A stretch of DNA of 9,551 nucleotides from positions 1 to 9,551 of the forward strand of contig JAANWY010000162.1 of the NCBI GenBank assembly GCA_018263655.1. Reading direction: 5' to 3'. The position numbers and the translations under genes were made by a program. Under the pieces are notes generated by a model. That model was not told the DNA's origin. It did not search any database and saw nothing but the letters and a program-made list of their open reading frames with translations. Within the stretch, counting starts at the first letter, position 1. Each line of letters starts with the position of its first letter. This stretch comes from Anaerolineales bacterium. GTDB taxonomy: Bacteria > Chloroflexota > Anaerolineae > Epilineales > JAANWY01. Shown here piece after piece: positions 1-5,109 of the stretch.

Positions 1-361
1 GCTCGCCGGCCACCTTCTGCACCTTGAGCGCCAGCTCGGTGACGTCATAGACCTCCTGGAACTGGTTGAAGACCCGGTATTCGCCGGCTTGCGGAGGATT
101 CTCCAATGCCAGCGTTAGACACTGCATTGAGTCGCGCAGGGGGAGAAAGCCGCGCTTCTGGTGCCCCTTACCGAAAGGGGTCAGAGGATGGCCGATGATG
201 GCCTGGCAACAGAATCGATTTATGGCCGTGCCGAAGGCTTGATCAAAATCCAGTCGCGTCAAAAGCCGCTCGTCGTCCCTCATCTCATCGATTTGCGTGC
301 CAAACACGACGCCCTGCATGATGTCCGTGGCCCGCAGGTCCCAGATGTTGCAGGCGAACAT
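1..361 (-). CDS. SqdB-type NAD-dependent epimerase (UDP-sulfoquinovose synthase-like), 5'-truncated and cut by the window edge
   Basis: About 120 residues are visible, beginning MFACNIWDLRATDIMQGVVF. The blocks RATDIMQGVVFGT, LDFDQAFGTAINRFC, GHPLTPFGKGHQKRGFLPLRD and PQAGEYRVFNQFQEVYDVTEL match, from memory of plant SQD1 and bacterial SqdB, the C-terminal half of UDP-sulfoquinovose synthase. That enzyme makes the sulfolipid head-group donor; archaeal Agl3-like enzymes are close relatives. The N-terminal half of roughly 200 residues, with the GxxGxxG NAD-binding motif and the YxxxK catalytic pair, is absent. An in-frame TGA lies four codons upstream of the ATG, and no frame of 372-565 encodes the missing part. 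Even so, the ATG has a Shine-Dalgarno sequence (GAGGTGGT, 365-372) and a near-consensus promoter. The remnant should therefore be expressed but catalytically dead as a dehydratase/epimerase. The family call is firm; whether this is a decayed gene, a local deletion or an assembly join is open. The 3' end lies outside the window. Confidence 0.8.
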   Translation of the reverse strand, partial: MFACNIWDLRATDIMQGVVFGTQIDEMRDDERLLTRLDFDQAFGTAINRFCCQAIIGHPLTPFGKGHQKRGFLPLRDSMQCLTLALENPPQAGEYRVFNQFQEVYDVTELALKVQKVAGE

Positions 362-405
362 CTTACCACCTCATGGATGAAGCGAATGAATCTCCAGCCA
401 GAGGA

Positions 406-434
406 AGTATACACACAATCAGTTGTGATGACAA
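406..434 (-). promoter_or_regulatory. Sigma70-type promoter for the truncated sqdB-like gene
   Basis: On the minus strand a TTGTCA -35 hexamer (429-434) and a TATACT -10 hexamer (406-411) are separated by exactly 17 bp. The expected start of transcription is near 398, giving a leader of about 37 nt that contains the GAGGTGGT ribosome binding site before the ATG at 361. Each hexamer differs from consensus by one base. This is the strongest promoter I could find in the window. It is predicted from sequence only. Confidence 0.6.
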
Positions 435-502
435 GCAACATTGTCTCGCCGGCTACACTTTACTTCCGAGGAGAACCATCTCTCGGCGACCGGATGATGT
501 CG

Positions 503-524
503 GATAGCCGGTTTGTCGGCTATC
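503..524 (-). terminator. Stem-loop downstream of wbpA, possible terminator
   Basis: A perfect 8-bp inverted repeat, GATAGCCG/CGGCTATC, encloses a 6-nt loop about 40 nt after the wbpA stop codon and before the sqdB-like promoter. There is no U-tract on either strand after the stem, so intrinsic termination would be weak. It may instead act as an mRNA 3'-end stabiliser or be a palindromic repeat. Apart from this hairpin and the promoter, I see nothing in 372-565. Confidence 0.35.
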
Positions 525-565
525 TGTCGAGGGTGACTAGGCGGCGGAGCCGGCCTCGAGTATGT

Positions 566-1963
566 CTACAGCTTCACGATGCACGTACCACCCGCCACGA
601 CGTCTTTCGTCGCGTTCCGCGTGTCCACAACCAGCCGGCTGTTGTCCACGACCCACTGCCAGTCGTAGTCGCTGTGCGCGGCCGTGATGACGACACAGTC
701 GGCCTGCTGCAGTGTCTCGCCATCAAGACTGACGCCCCTCATCGCCAGGCCATCGACGTTGAACGCCGGCACGTACGGGTCGTGATAGCTTACGTCGGTC
801 CGTTTCTCCTCCAACAGGTGGATCAGGTCCAGAGCCGGCGACTCGCGCAGGTCGCCAACGTCGGCCTTGTAAGCTACGCCCAGCAGCAGCACCCGCGAGC
901 CGTTCAAGGGTTTGCCGGCGTCGTTGAGTGCATCGGCGATCTTGCCCAACACATACTCGGGCATCCCGAAGTTGATTTCGCCGGCCAACTGAATGAAGCG
1001 CGCATTGTAGTTCAGCGTTTTCAACTTCCAGGCCAAGTACTCGGGGTCAATCGGGATGCAGTGCCCGCCCAGGCCGGGACCAGGGTAGAACGACATGAAG
1101 CCAAATGGCTTGGTCTTGGCTGCCTCAATAACGTCCCAGACGTCGATATCCAGGCGGTCGCACATGATGGCCACCTCATTGACCAGCGCAATGTTCACAG
1201 CGCGGAAGGTGTTCTCAAGGAGCTTCACCATCTCCGCCGTTCTGGGCGTGGAGACAGGCACGACCTGCTCGATGGCACATTCGTACAGCGCCTGCGCCAT
1301 TCGCGTACAGCGTGGCGTTACCCCGCCAATCACCTTCGGTGTATTGTGGATCGTGTAGTCCTTGCGCCCCGGATCGATACGCTCGGGAGAGAAGGCTAGA
1401 AAGAAACCCTCTCCTGCCTCCACGCCACACCCCCTCGGCATGCCTGCACTTTCCAGTCGCGGCAGGATGAGTTCTTCAGTCGTACCCGGGTAGGTGGTGC
1501 TTTCCAGGACAATCAGCATGTCCTCGTGGAGGTGCTGCGCGATGGCATCGGTGGCGTCGATGATGTAGGACATATCCGGATCTTTCGTCTTGCCGAGGGG
1601 CGTTGGCACACAGATGATGGCCACGTCGGCGGTGCGTAGTGTATCATCATCCGTCGTCGCGGAAAGCGCACCTCGGCTGGCTTCGCGTGAGGGGGTGAAG
1701 CCCTCTCCCTGTCTCCCCCTCTCCCACTCCCCCGCTCTCTCCCTCAGGAGCGGCGCGAGTTGTTCATCCGGGACATCGGACACATATGACTCGCCACGAT
1801 TGAGGGCGTCGACGCGGTCTTGGTCAATATCGATACCGATAACGCGGAATCCGGCTTCCGCAAAGGCCACGGCTAGCGGCAAGCCAACGTAACCCAGACC
1901 GATGACGGCCACTATGGCCTCGCGGCTCTCGATTTTGTCTAGAAGATTCATGTCAAAAGTCAT
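566..1963 (-). CDS. wbpA: UDP-N-acetyl-D-glucosamine 6-dehydrogenase (WbpA/TviB type)
   Basis: A 465-residue member of the UDP-glucose/GDP-mannose dehydrogenase superfamily. These enzymes oxidise C6 of a UDP-sugar twice with NAD+ to give the uronic acid used for surface polysaccharides. The NAD-binding GLGYVG is at residues 22-27. The catalytic segment AEMVKLLEN gives Lys247 and Asn251, and PGPGLGGHCIPIDP gives the nucleophile Cys302. LLLGVAYKADVGDLRESPA (359-377) marks the C-terminal UDP-binding domain. The PGPGLGGHCIPIDP form is typical of WbpA UDP-GlcNAc dehydrogenases rather than UDP-Glc dehydrogenases; substrate is inferred from this. Residues 77-97 are an extra purine-rich-encoded insertion, and residues 175-184 also look a few residues longer than usual. 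The start is uncertain: ATG at 1963 (MTFDMNLL) or at 1951 (MNLLDK). Neither has a clear Shine-Dalgarno sequence, and both sit in a 29-bp tandem duplication. The sqdB-like gene downstream suggests nucleotide-sugar metabolism. Confidence 0.93.
   Translation of the reverse strand: MTFDMNLLDKIESREAIVAVIGLGYVGLPLAVAFAEAGFRVIGIDIDQDRVDALNRGESYVSDVPDEQLAPLLRERAGEWERGRQGEGFTPSREASRGALSATTDDDTLRTADVAIICVPTPLGKTKDPDMSYIIDATDAIAQHLHEDMLIVLESTTYPGTTEELILPRLESAGMPRGCGVEAGEGFFLAFSPERIDPGRKDYTIHNTPKVIGGVTPRCTRMAQALYECAIEQVVPVSTPRTAEMVKLLENTFRAVNIALVNEVAIMCDRLDIDVWDVIEAAKTKPFGFMSFYPGPGLGGHCIPIDPEYLAWKLKTLNYNARFIQLAGEINFGMPEYVLGKIADALNDAGKPLNGSRVLLLGVAYKADVGDLRESPALDLIHLLEEKRTDVSYHDPYVPAFNVDGLAMRGVSLDGETLQQADCVVITAAHSDYDWQWVVDNSRLVVDTRNATKDVVAGGTCIVKL
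1673..1735 (-). repeat. Purine-rich low-complexity insertion inside wbpA
   Basis: On the coding strand this segment is mostly G/A runs (GGGAGAGGGGGAG-like) and encodes roughly AGEWERGRQGEGFTPSREAS. It sits where family members normally have only a short link between LLRE and the LSATTD strand (residues 77-97). Its 3' part can form a small hairpin (GCTTC/GAAGC arms). The composition is unlike the rest of wbpA, and the reading frame is preserved. I infer that an intergenic-type repeat was inserted in frame and tolerated in a surface loop. Confidence 0.55.
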
Positions 1964-1990
1964 TTGTCTAGAATATTCATATCAGAAGTC
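1933..1990 (-). repeat. 29-bp tandem duplication covering the wbpA translation start
   Basis: Two adjoining 29-bp units, 1962-1990 and 1933-1961, agree at 25 of 29 positions. Each contains an ATGAATnTTCTAGACAAA core. The upstream copy would encode the six-residue peptide MNILDK from the ATG at 1980, ending in a TGA (1962-1960). That TGA overlaps the ATG at 1963 as ATGA. The downstream copy supplies the in-frame start MNLLDK at 1951. The arrangement resembles a leader peptide coupled to the main gene. It may simply be the by-product of replication slippage over the original start. Confidence 0.7.
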
Positions 1991-1994
1991 ACAG

Positions 1995-2127
1995 GTAAGC
2001 GTTCAGCCACCCTTGCGAAGGTTGGGAGTAGCCTTGGCAAGAGATCGGCTTTCGACTGGCGGGGGACCCTTCAACCCGAATGCAACTGGCAAACCTTCGC
2101 AAGGGTCCCCACTACCTGAACGGTTAT
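1995..2127. mobile_element. MITE-like inverted-repeat element (copy 1), inserted in the PIN toxin gene
   Basis: The 133-bp segment starts GTAAGCGTTCAG (1995-2006) and ends CTGAACGGTTAT (2116-2127), whose complement is ATAACCGTTCAG. Inside are two perfect 15-bp inverted arms, ACCCTTGCGAAGGTT (2009-2023) and AACCTTCGCAAGGGT (2092-2106). It contains no transposase, so it would be non-autonomous. Its right arm shares an exact 20-bp stretch (2102-2121, minus) with the repeat at 5046-5065 (plus). Flanking 8-mers (1987-1994 and 2128-2135) do not match, so no target duplication is left. This is consistent with a deletion at one side. Its right border coincides with the point where the PIN-domain gene loses family similarity. 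Confidence 0.6.
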
Positions 2128-2265
2128 AGCTTGACATTGTACGACCACCTCGTTGTAAACCGCCTGAGGGATCACGATCTGCCCGTAAAAAATGGCCAAC
2201 AAGTCAAACTGTTCGACGCGAGCGAGATTGATGAGCGGAGAGGCGTCGGAGACAACAATGCTCAC
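2071..2265 (-). pseudogene. Truncated PIN-domain toxin (DUF3368 family)
   Basis: The frame starts with GTG at 2265 and overlaps the antitoxin stop codon by 4 nt (GTGA). Residues 1-46 match the N-terminus of DUF3368/PIN-like toxins: VVSDASPLINLARV with the first acidic residue Asp7, then IVIPQAVYNEV with Glu39. DUF3368 proteins are normally about 150-160 residues; this frame has 64. From codon 47 (base 2127) the sequence is the MITE-like element, giving an unrelated tail (ITVQVVGTLAKVCQLHSG). The C-terminal acidic residues needed for a PIN RNase site are missing, and no remainder of the gene appears beyond the element. I infer a dead toxin, probably a predicted type II toxin RNase before truncation. 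Confidence 0.8.
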
Positions 2266-2519
2266 GAACTCATCTCTTCTCGCAGTTCATCTGGGGCGAA
2301 CTGAAAGATGGAGATCTGTTGCTTGCCCAGGTAAGAGATGAATTCTGCTTGACTTATGCCTACCAACTCGGCAGCCCTAGTGTAGGTCAGCGCCCCTCGT
2401 CTGACCAGTTCGAGCGCAAATAGCTTCTCGACCTCCTGGGCCAATGATTCTTCGCTCACACCGGCCAACGGAACGAATATGCTGGGTAGCTCCACCGTCA
2501 CACTTACTCTCTCATCCAT
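2262..2519 (-). CDS. UPF0175 family antitoxin
   Basis: An 85-residue small protein starting MDERVSVTVELPS. The pattern SLAQEVEKLFALELVRRGALTYTRAAELVGISQAEFISYLGKQ, divided between an N-terminal strand/helix and a C-terminal helix-turn-helix-like segment, is typical of UPF0175 proteins. These are the usual partners of DUF3368 PIN toxins; they are predicted to bind DNA and neutralise the toxin. The ATG at 2519 is preferred over the longer frame to 2630 because GAGG lies about 7 nt upstream and the family begins here. The upstream extension is compositionally odd (arginine/glycine-rich). The toxin gene follows with a 4-nt overlap but is truncated, so this antitoxin is an orphan. Its promoter is not obvious. 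Confidence 0.82.
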   Translation of the reverse strand: MDERVSVTVELPSIFVPLAGVSEESLAQEVEKLFALELVRRGALTYTRAAELVGISQAEFISYLGKQQISIFQFAPDELREEMSS

Positions 2520-2695
2520 AGTATCCTCGCTCTTTGTCTCCTCTGTAGGTGCGGGATCCGTCCCGACAAATACCCCAGCGCCCGCCACAAGTCCACGTCG
2601 CTCCCTGGCGTGGGCAGGCCGCCCACACAATGACGTCCGCTTCGCGCCCGCAGACCTCGCTTACCTCGTCGATCAGCCGCAACTCATCGGTATTC
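2520..2695 (-). other. Intergenic stretch with possible nucleotidyltransferase remnant
   Basis: No intact gene lies between the antitoxin and the upstream uma2 gene. In one minus-strand frame, bases 2629-2694 read NTDELRLIDEVSEVCGREAD. This resembles the short segment before the C-terminal part of MNT-type minimal nucleotidyltransferases (LRLIxELSxxLGREVDLV). Neither the GSxxxxxxDxD motif nor a continuation is present in any frame. It could be a gene fossil or chance; I regard it as weak. Confidence 0.2.
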
Positions 2696-3325
2696 CTATT
2701 CTTGGGCCTGCCCAGGCTCCGCAAACACATCGTCCACCGCCACATCGAAGCCGGCCAACACCTCTGAGCGAGCCACCTCGCCCGGCCCCCACTTGCCCAT
2801 CAGCGCATAGCTCCCGCCGGCCAACTGGTACACCTCGATGGTTCGGACGGCGGGCTCGGGGTCCACGATCCAGTACTCCTGCACGCCACACTCGGCGTAG
2901 AACTCGAACTTGGTGCGTCGATCCACCCACCAATTACTGGGCGACAGGACTTCAACAAGCAGCGGTGGGACCCCTTCAATGTCATCCTCGCCAACCATGT
3001 CAGCCTGCTCAGCGGGGATGTACACCAAGTCCGGCTCCACGGGCGTCTCTTGACCAGGCAACATGACGTCAATTGGCGTGAAGAACACCTCACCTAACGC
3101 GCGCTCATGTACAAATGACTTCACCGCATCGTTCAGATTGCTAAGCACTCGCTGATGTTTGGGTTTCGGTGCCGGCGTCATGTGCAGTACTCCCTCGATC
3201 ACTTCGTAGCGCCACCCATCGTCGGGCAGTTTCCCCCAGTCTTCATAGGTCCACTGACCCCGTGGAGGCGGCCACTGGCGCTCGGCATGTTGTGTCTTTT
3301 TGATTGTCGGCACTCGTACACTCAT
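2696..3325 (-). CDS. Uma2 family endonuclease-like protein (DUF820)
   Basis: A 209-residue protein from the ATG at 3325. The PD-(D/E)XK-like core is seen as TPVEPDLVYIP (acidic Asp), PPLLVEVLSPSN (Glu), RRTKFEFYAECGVQEYWIVDPE. These are classic Uma2/DUF820 signatures. The N-terminal WTYEDWGKLPDDGWRYEVIEGVLHMTPAP is also typical. Uma2 proteins are abundant in Chloroflexota and Cyanobacteria; the fold suggests nuclease activity, but their biological role is largely unknown. The start is chosen because AAGGAGG (3334-3340) lies 8 nt before this ATG. The ribosome binding site overlaps the TAA of udk 13 bp upstream, implying translational coupling with udk. A longer frame from 3355 would add ten residues and lacks that signal. 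Confidence 0.88.
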   Translation of the reverse strand: MSVRVPTIKKTQHAERQWPPPRGQWTYEDWGKLPDDGWRYEVIEGVLHMTPAPKPKHQRVLSNLNDAVKSFVHERALGEVFFTPIDVMLPGQETPVEPDLVYIPAEQADMVGEDDIEGVPPLLVEVLSPSNWWVDRRTKFEFYAECGVQEYWIVDPEPAVRTIEVYQLAGGSYALMGKWGPGEVARSEVLAGFDVAVDDVFAEPGQAQE

Positions 3326-3333
3326 CCGCGCTG

Positions 3334-3340
3334 CCTCCTT
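3334..3340 (-). promoter_or_regulatory. Shine-Dalgarno of uma2 overlapping the udk stop
   Basis: The minus strand reads TAAGGAGG, so the udk TAA (3341-3339) shares two bases with a strong AAGGAGG ribosome binding site, 8 nt before the uma2 ATG at 3325. It decides the uma2 start and suggests re-initiation by ribosomes finishing udk. Confidence 0.75.
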
Positions 3341-3986
3341 ACCTATCCGCTTCATCTCCTGGCCGCAACAGTGTCTCGACCCGCGCCGCTACCAGATCCA
3401 GCGCCACCTCGTTGAAACCGCCCTCAGGGATGATGATGTCAGCGTAGCGCTTCGATGGCTCCACGAATTCCAGGTGCATCGGCCGCACCGTCTCCAGATA
3501 CTGCTTGATGACCGACTCCACCGTCCGTCCGCGCTCCGCCACGTCGCGCTCCAGCCGGCGTATGAAACGCAGATCGGCGTCCGTATCGACGTAAATCCGA
3601 ACGTCCATCATCTCGCGCAATTCCGGCTCAGCAAACACCAGGATGCCCTCAATGACGATGACGGGCTCCGGCTCGACGCGCTGCGTCTCCGTCAGCCGGC
3701 GGTGCTCCGTGAAATCATAAACCGGAATCTCGACCGGTTCCCCACACCGGAGTTGCTTCAAATGCTTGATCAGCAATTCGCTTTCCAGCGAGTCAGGGTG
3801 ATCGAAATTCAGCCGCTTGCGCTCCCTGAACGACAGGTGGCTCATGTCACGGTAGTAGGCGTCGTGGGGGATGACGGTGATGTGCTCATAGCCGACGCGC
3901 TCCAAGACAGCCTCGACAACCGTCGTCTTGCCCGAAGCCGTACCGCCGGCCACACCGATGAACACAGGCACTCGTCTCTCGCTCAT
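3339..3986 (-). CDS. udk: Uridine kinase
   Basis: A 215-residue P-loop kinase of the uridine kinase/phosphoribulokinase family. It phosphorylates uridine (and usually cytidine) with ATP or GTP to the monophosphate in cytoplasmic pyrimidine salvage. Visible motifs are Walker A GGTASGKTT (14-22), VIPHDAYYRDM, NFDHPDSLESELL, PVYDFTEHRR, VIVIEGILVFAEPELREMMDVRIYVDTDADLRFIRRLERDVAERGR and PMHLEFVEPSKRYADIIIPEGG. The length is normal for bacterial Udk. The gene begins 9 bp after the Rpn-like gene and ends 13 bp before uma2, so the three are probably co-transcribed. Nothing is missing, and orthology to E. coli Udk is clear from motif order. Confidence 0.95.
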   Translation of the reverse strand: MSERRVPVFIGVAGGTASGKTTVVEAVLERVGYEHITVIPHDAYYRDMSHLSFRERKRLNFDHPDSLESELLIKHLKQLRCGEPVEIPVYDFTEHRRLTETQRVEPEPVIVIEGILVFAEPELREMMDVRIYVDTDADLRFIRRLERDVAERGRTVESVIKQYLETVRPMHLEFVEPSKRYADIIIPEGGFNEVALDLVAARVETLLRPGDEADR

Positions 3987-3995
3987 GCGTTTACG

Positions 3996-4613
3996 TCAAT
4001 CACCATCGCAACCACCATCGTCAGCAGCCAGGTCTCCGTCCGACTCAGCGCCAGCCGGAGGCAAGTGTGCACGAAACTCATCCACCGTGGCCACTTCCAG
4101 AGAAAGCTCGAACAAGCGTTCCAGCCGCCTGAGATCAAGTTGCTGTAGAGCGAACTCTATGTCAGCCGGCAGCTCGCCAAAGCGATACGCCAGCACGCGT
4201 CGTAAGTCGTCGCGGCGGGCCTGCTCCAGACCGCGCTTCACGCCCTGCTCCAGACCGCGCTCCACGCCCTGCTCCACGCCCTGCTCCACGCCTTGCTCCA
4301 GGCCGCGCTCCAGGCCCTCTCGGAGACCTTGCTCGCGGCCCTCTTCCAGTATTTCCTGATACCAGGGTGATTCCCGCAATATTGTCATATCCCACCTCAT
4401 AATCTGCTGCACTAACTCAGTTTCCAACACAAAGCTGGCGAAAAACGCCAACAGAGGTTCCAGTTCCGACAGCTCTGGTTCGGCGCGCAGTCGGGTTACG
4501 GCTCTCTGAAGCACCTGTGTCTCCTGCCCGCCGCGCAGCACTGGCACAAATGGTACTAGCGGTAACAATTCTGCTTCCAGCACTCGCTCCGCATCCACCT
4601 CCCAAAGCTTCAC
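3996..4613 (-). CDS. Rpn-like nuclease, C-terminal half (DUF4351-type tail), split by an amber codon
   Basis: A 205-residue frame opening with GTG at 4613 (MKLWEVDAERVLEAELLPLVPFVPVLRGG). It is in the same frame as the upstream 126-residue piece and is separated from it only by TAG, AGG and ATC. Together they read ...GLVARQE-stop-RIVKLWEVDAE, where relatives have ARQxYRxxNLWEVD. The second half carries the helical EPLLAFFASFVLE region, a linker of ten 4-residue units (GLEQGVEQGV-like), and LRRVLAYRFGELPADIEFALQQLDLRRLERLFE. That last segment is a DUF4351-like domain seen at the C-terminus of many Rpn/YhgA-type recombination-promoting nucleases. The acidic tail (ESDGDLAADDGG) is poorly conserved. 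The GTG lacks a strong Shine-Dalgarno sequence. This piece could be translated by re-initiation or be silent. Confidence 0.72.
   Translation of the reverse strand: MKLWEVDAERVLEAELLPLVPFVPVLRGGQETQVLQRAVTRLRAEPELSELEPLLAFFASFVLETELVQQIMRWDMTILRESPWYQEILEEGREQGLREGLERGLEQGVEQGVEQGVERGLEQGVKRGLEQARRDDLRRVLAYRFGELPADIEFALQQLDLRRLERLFELSLEVATVDEFRAHLPPAGAESDGDLAADDGGCDGD
4221..4340 (-). repeat. 12-bp tandem repeats in the nuclease gene
   Basis: Ten consecutive 12-bp units (plus-strand forms CTGCTCCACGCC, CTGCTCCAGACC, GCGCTCCACGCC and variants) encode a Gly-(Leu/Val)-Glu-(Gln/Arg) tetrapeptide series. The two units at 4269-4292 are identical. Because 12 is a multiple of three, gain or loss of units changes linker length without a frameshift. 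Such linkers are common in DUF4351-type proteins and probably form a charged helix. Confidence 0.85.
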
Positions 4614-4619
4614 GATCCT

Positions 4620-5000
4620 CTACTCCTGGCGAGCCACCAACCCCAAAAACTCCGACTCAAAACGCGCCGGAATATCCACGTCGGCCGGCGGCGGCAAAAT
4701 GTTGACCAATACCGGATAGACTGGCTCACCATAACGCTCATGAGCCAACGCAGTGTAGACTCGCATCCGGCGCGGCATCTCGCTGTCGTAGTGAAGCTGG
4801 ATTTCGTTGACCACGATGAAGTTCCCGTGAGACCAGCTGCGCACCCGAATCAATGCATCACTTTCGCGGCCAATCCACTGGAAATCAGCCGAAAGGAGAT
4901 CGGTGGCCTTGAGCGTCTCGTCGCCGAGCAGCCACTGTACCCAGGCTGTGGGCGCAAGACTGATCAGGCGCCGGCTACCGATGTCGGCGGATTGGGGCAT
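4620..5000 (-). CDS. Rpn-like PD-(D/E)XK nuclease, N-terminal half, ended by an amber codon
   Basis: A 126-residue protein starting MPQSADIGSRRLISLAP. The segment WVQWLLGDETLKATDLLSADFQWIGRESDALIRV provides an acidic residue, and FIVVNEIQLHYDSEMPRRMRVYTALAHERYGEPVYPVLVNILPP provides an ExQ-type motif. This is the PD-(D/E)XK-like nuclease domain of Rpn/YhgA-like proteins, which nick DNA and promote RecA-independent recombination in E. coli. GGAG about 9 nt upstream supports the ATG at 5000. The frame ends at TAG 4620-4622, exactly where relatives have a Tyr codon, and coding similarity continues in the same frame. The intact gene would have been about 334 residues (3996-5000). A lone catalytic domain might keep activity; loss of function by nonsense mutation is at least as likely. 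Confidence 0.75.
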   Translation of the reverse strand: MPQSADIGSRRLISLAPTAWVQWLLGDETLKATDLLSADFQWIGRESDALIRVRSWSHGNFIVVNEIQLHYDSEMPRRMRVYTALAHERYGEPVYPVLVNILPPPADVDIPARFESEFLGLVARQE

Positions 5001-5039
5001 AGTGTATCTCCAAACAAGTAAAGTCTAGTTTTGCTATCG

Positions 5040-5109
5040 GTAACTGTTCAGGTAGTGGGGACCCTCGGAAAACCATACACGCTGTAGCGTGTTCCGGTAA
5101 ACGGGTTAT
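5040..5109. mobile_element. MITE-like element (copy 3, degenerate) at the 3' end of murE
   Basis: The left end GTAACTGTTCAGG (5040-5052) continues as an exact 20-bp match (5046-5065, GTTCAGGTAGTGGGGACCCT) to the right arm of the element at 1995-2127. A central palindrome, ACACGCT-GT-AGCGTGT (5077-5092), follows. The right end may be the degenerate TAAACGGGTTAT (5098-5109), which resembles CTGAACGGTTAT, but this border is uncertain and no clear target duplication exists. The element provides the murE stop codon and part of its C-terminal tail. Fold energy would be worth computing. Confidence 0.5.

Noticed and set aside
161..1399. Long plus-strand reading frame of 412 codons
   Set aside because: It is antisense to wbpA and the sqdB-like gene, both with clear family motifs; its own translation has no recognisable motif and is Arg/His/Val-rich as expected for a shadow frame.
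2629..2694. Separate nucleotidyltransferase gene before the antitoxin
   Set aside because: Only about 20 residues resemble the family, the catalytic motif is missing, and no frame continues the similarity.
3300..4148. Plus-strand reading frame of 282 codons
   Set aside because: It is the complement of udk and its neighbours. Udk motifs are unambiguous on the minus strand.
4221..4340. Possible CRISPR-like or minisatellite array
   Set aside because: Units are 12 bp, contiguous and without spacers, and are read in frame as protein, so this is a coding repeat.
4620..4622. Amber codon read as pyrrolysine or by programmed readthrough
   Set aside because: No pyl genes or readthrough signals are visible, and relatives have Tyr here; a simple nonsense mutation is the plainest reading.
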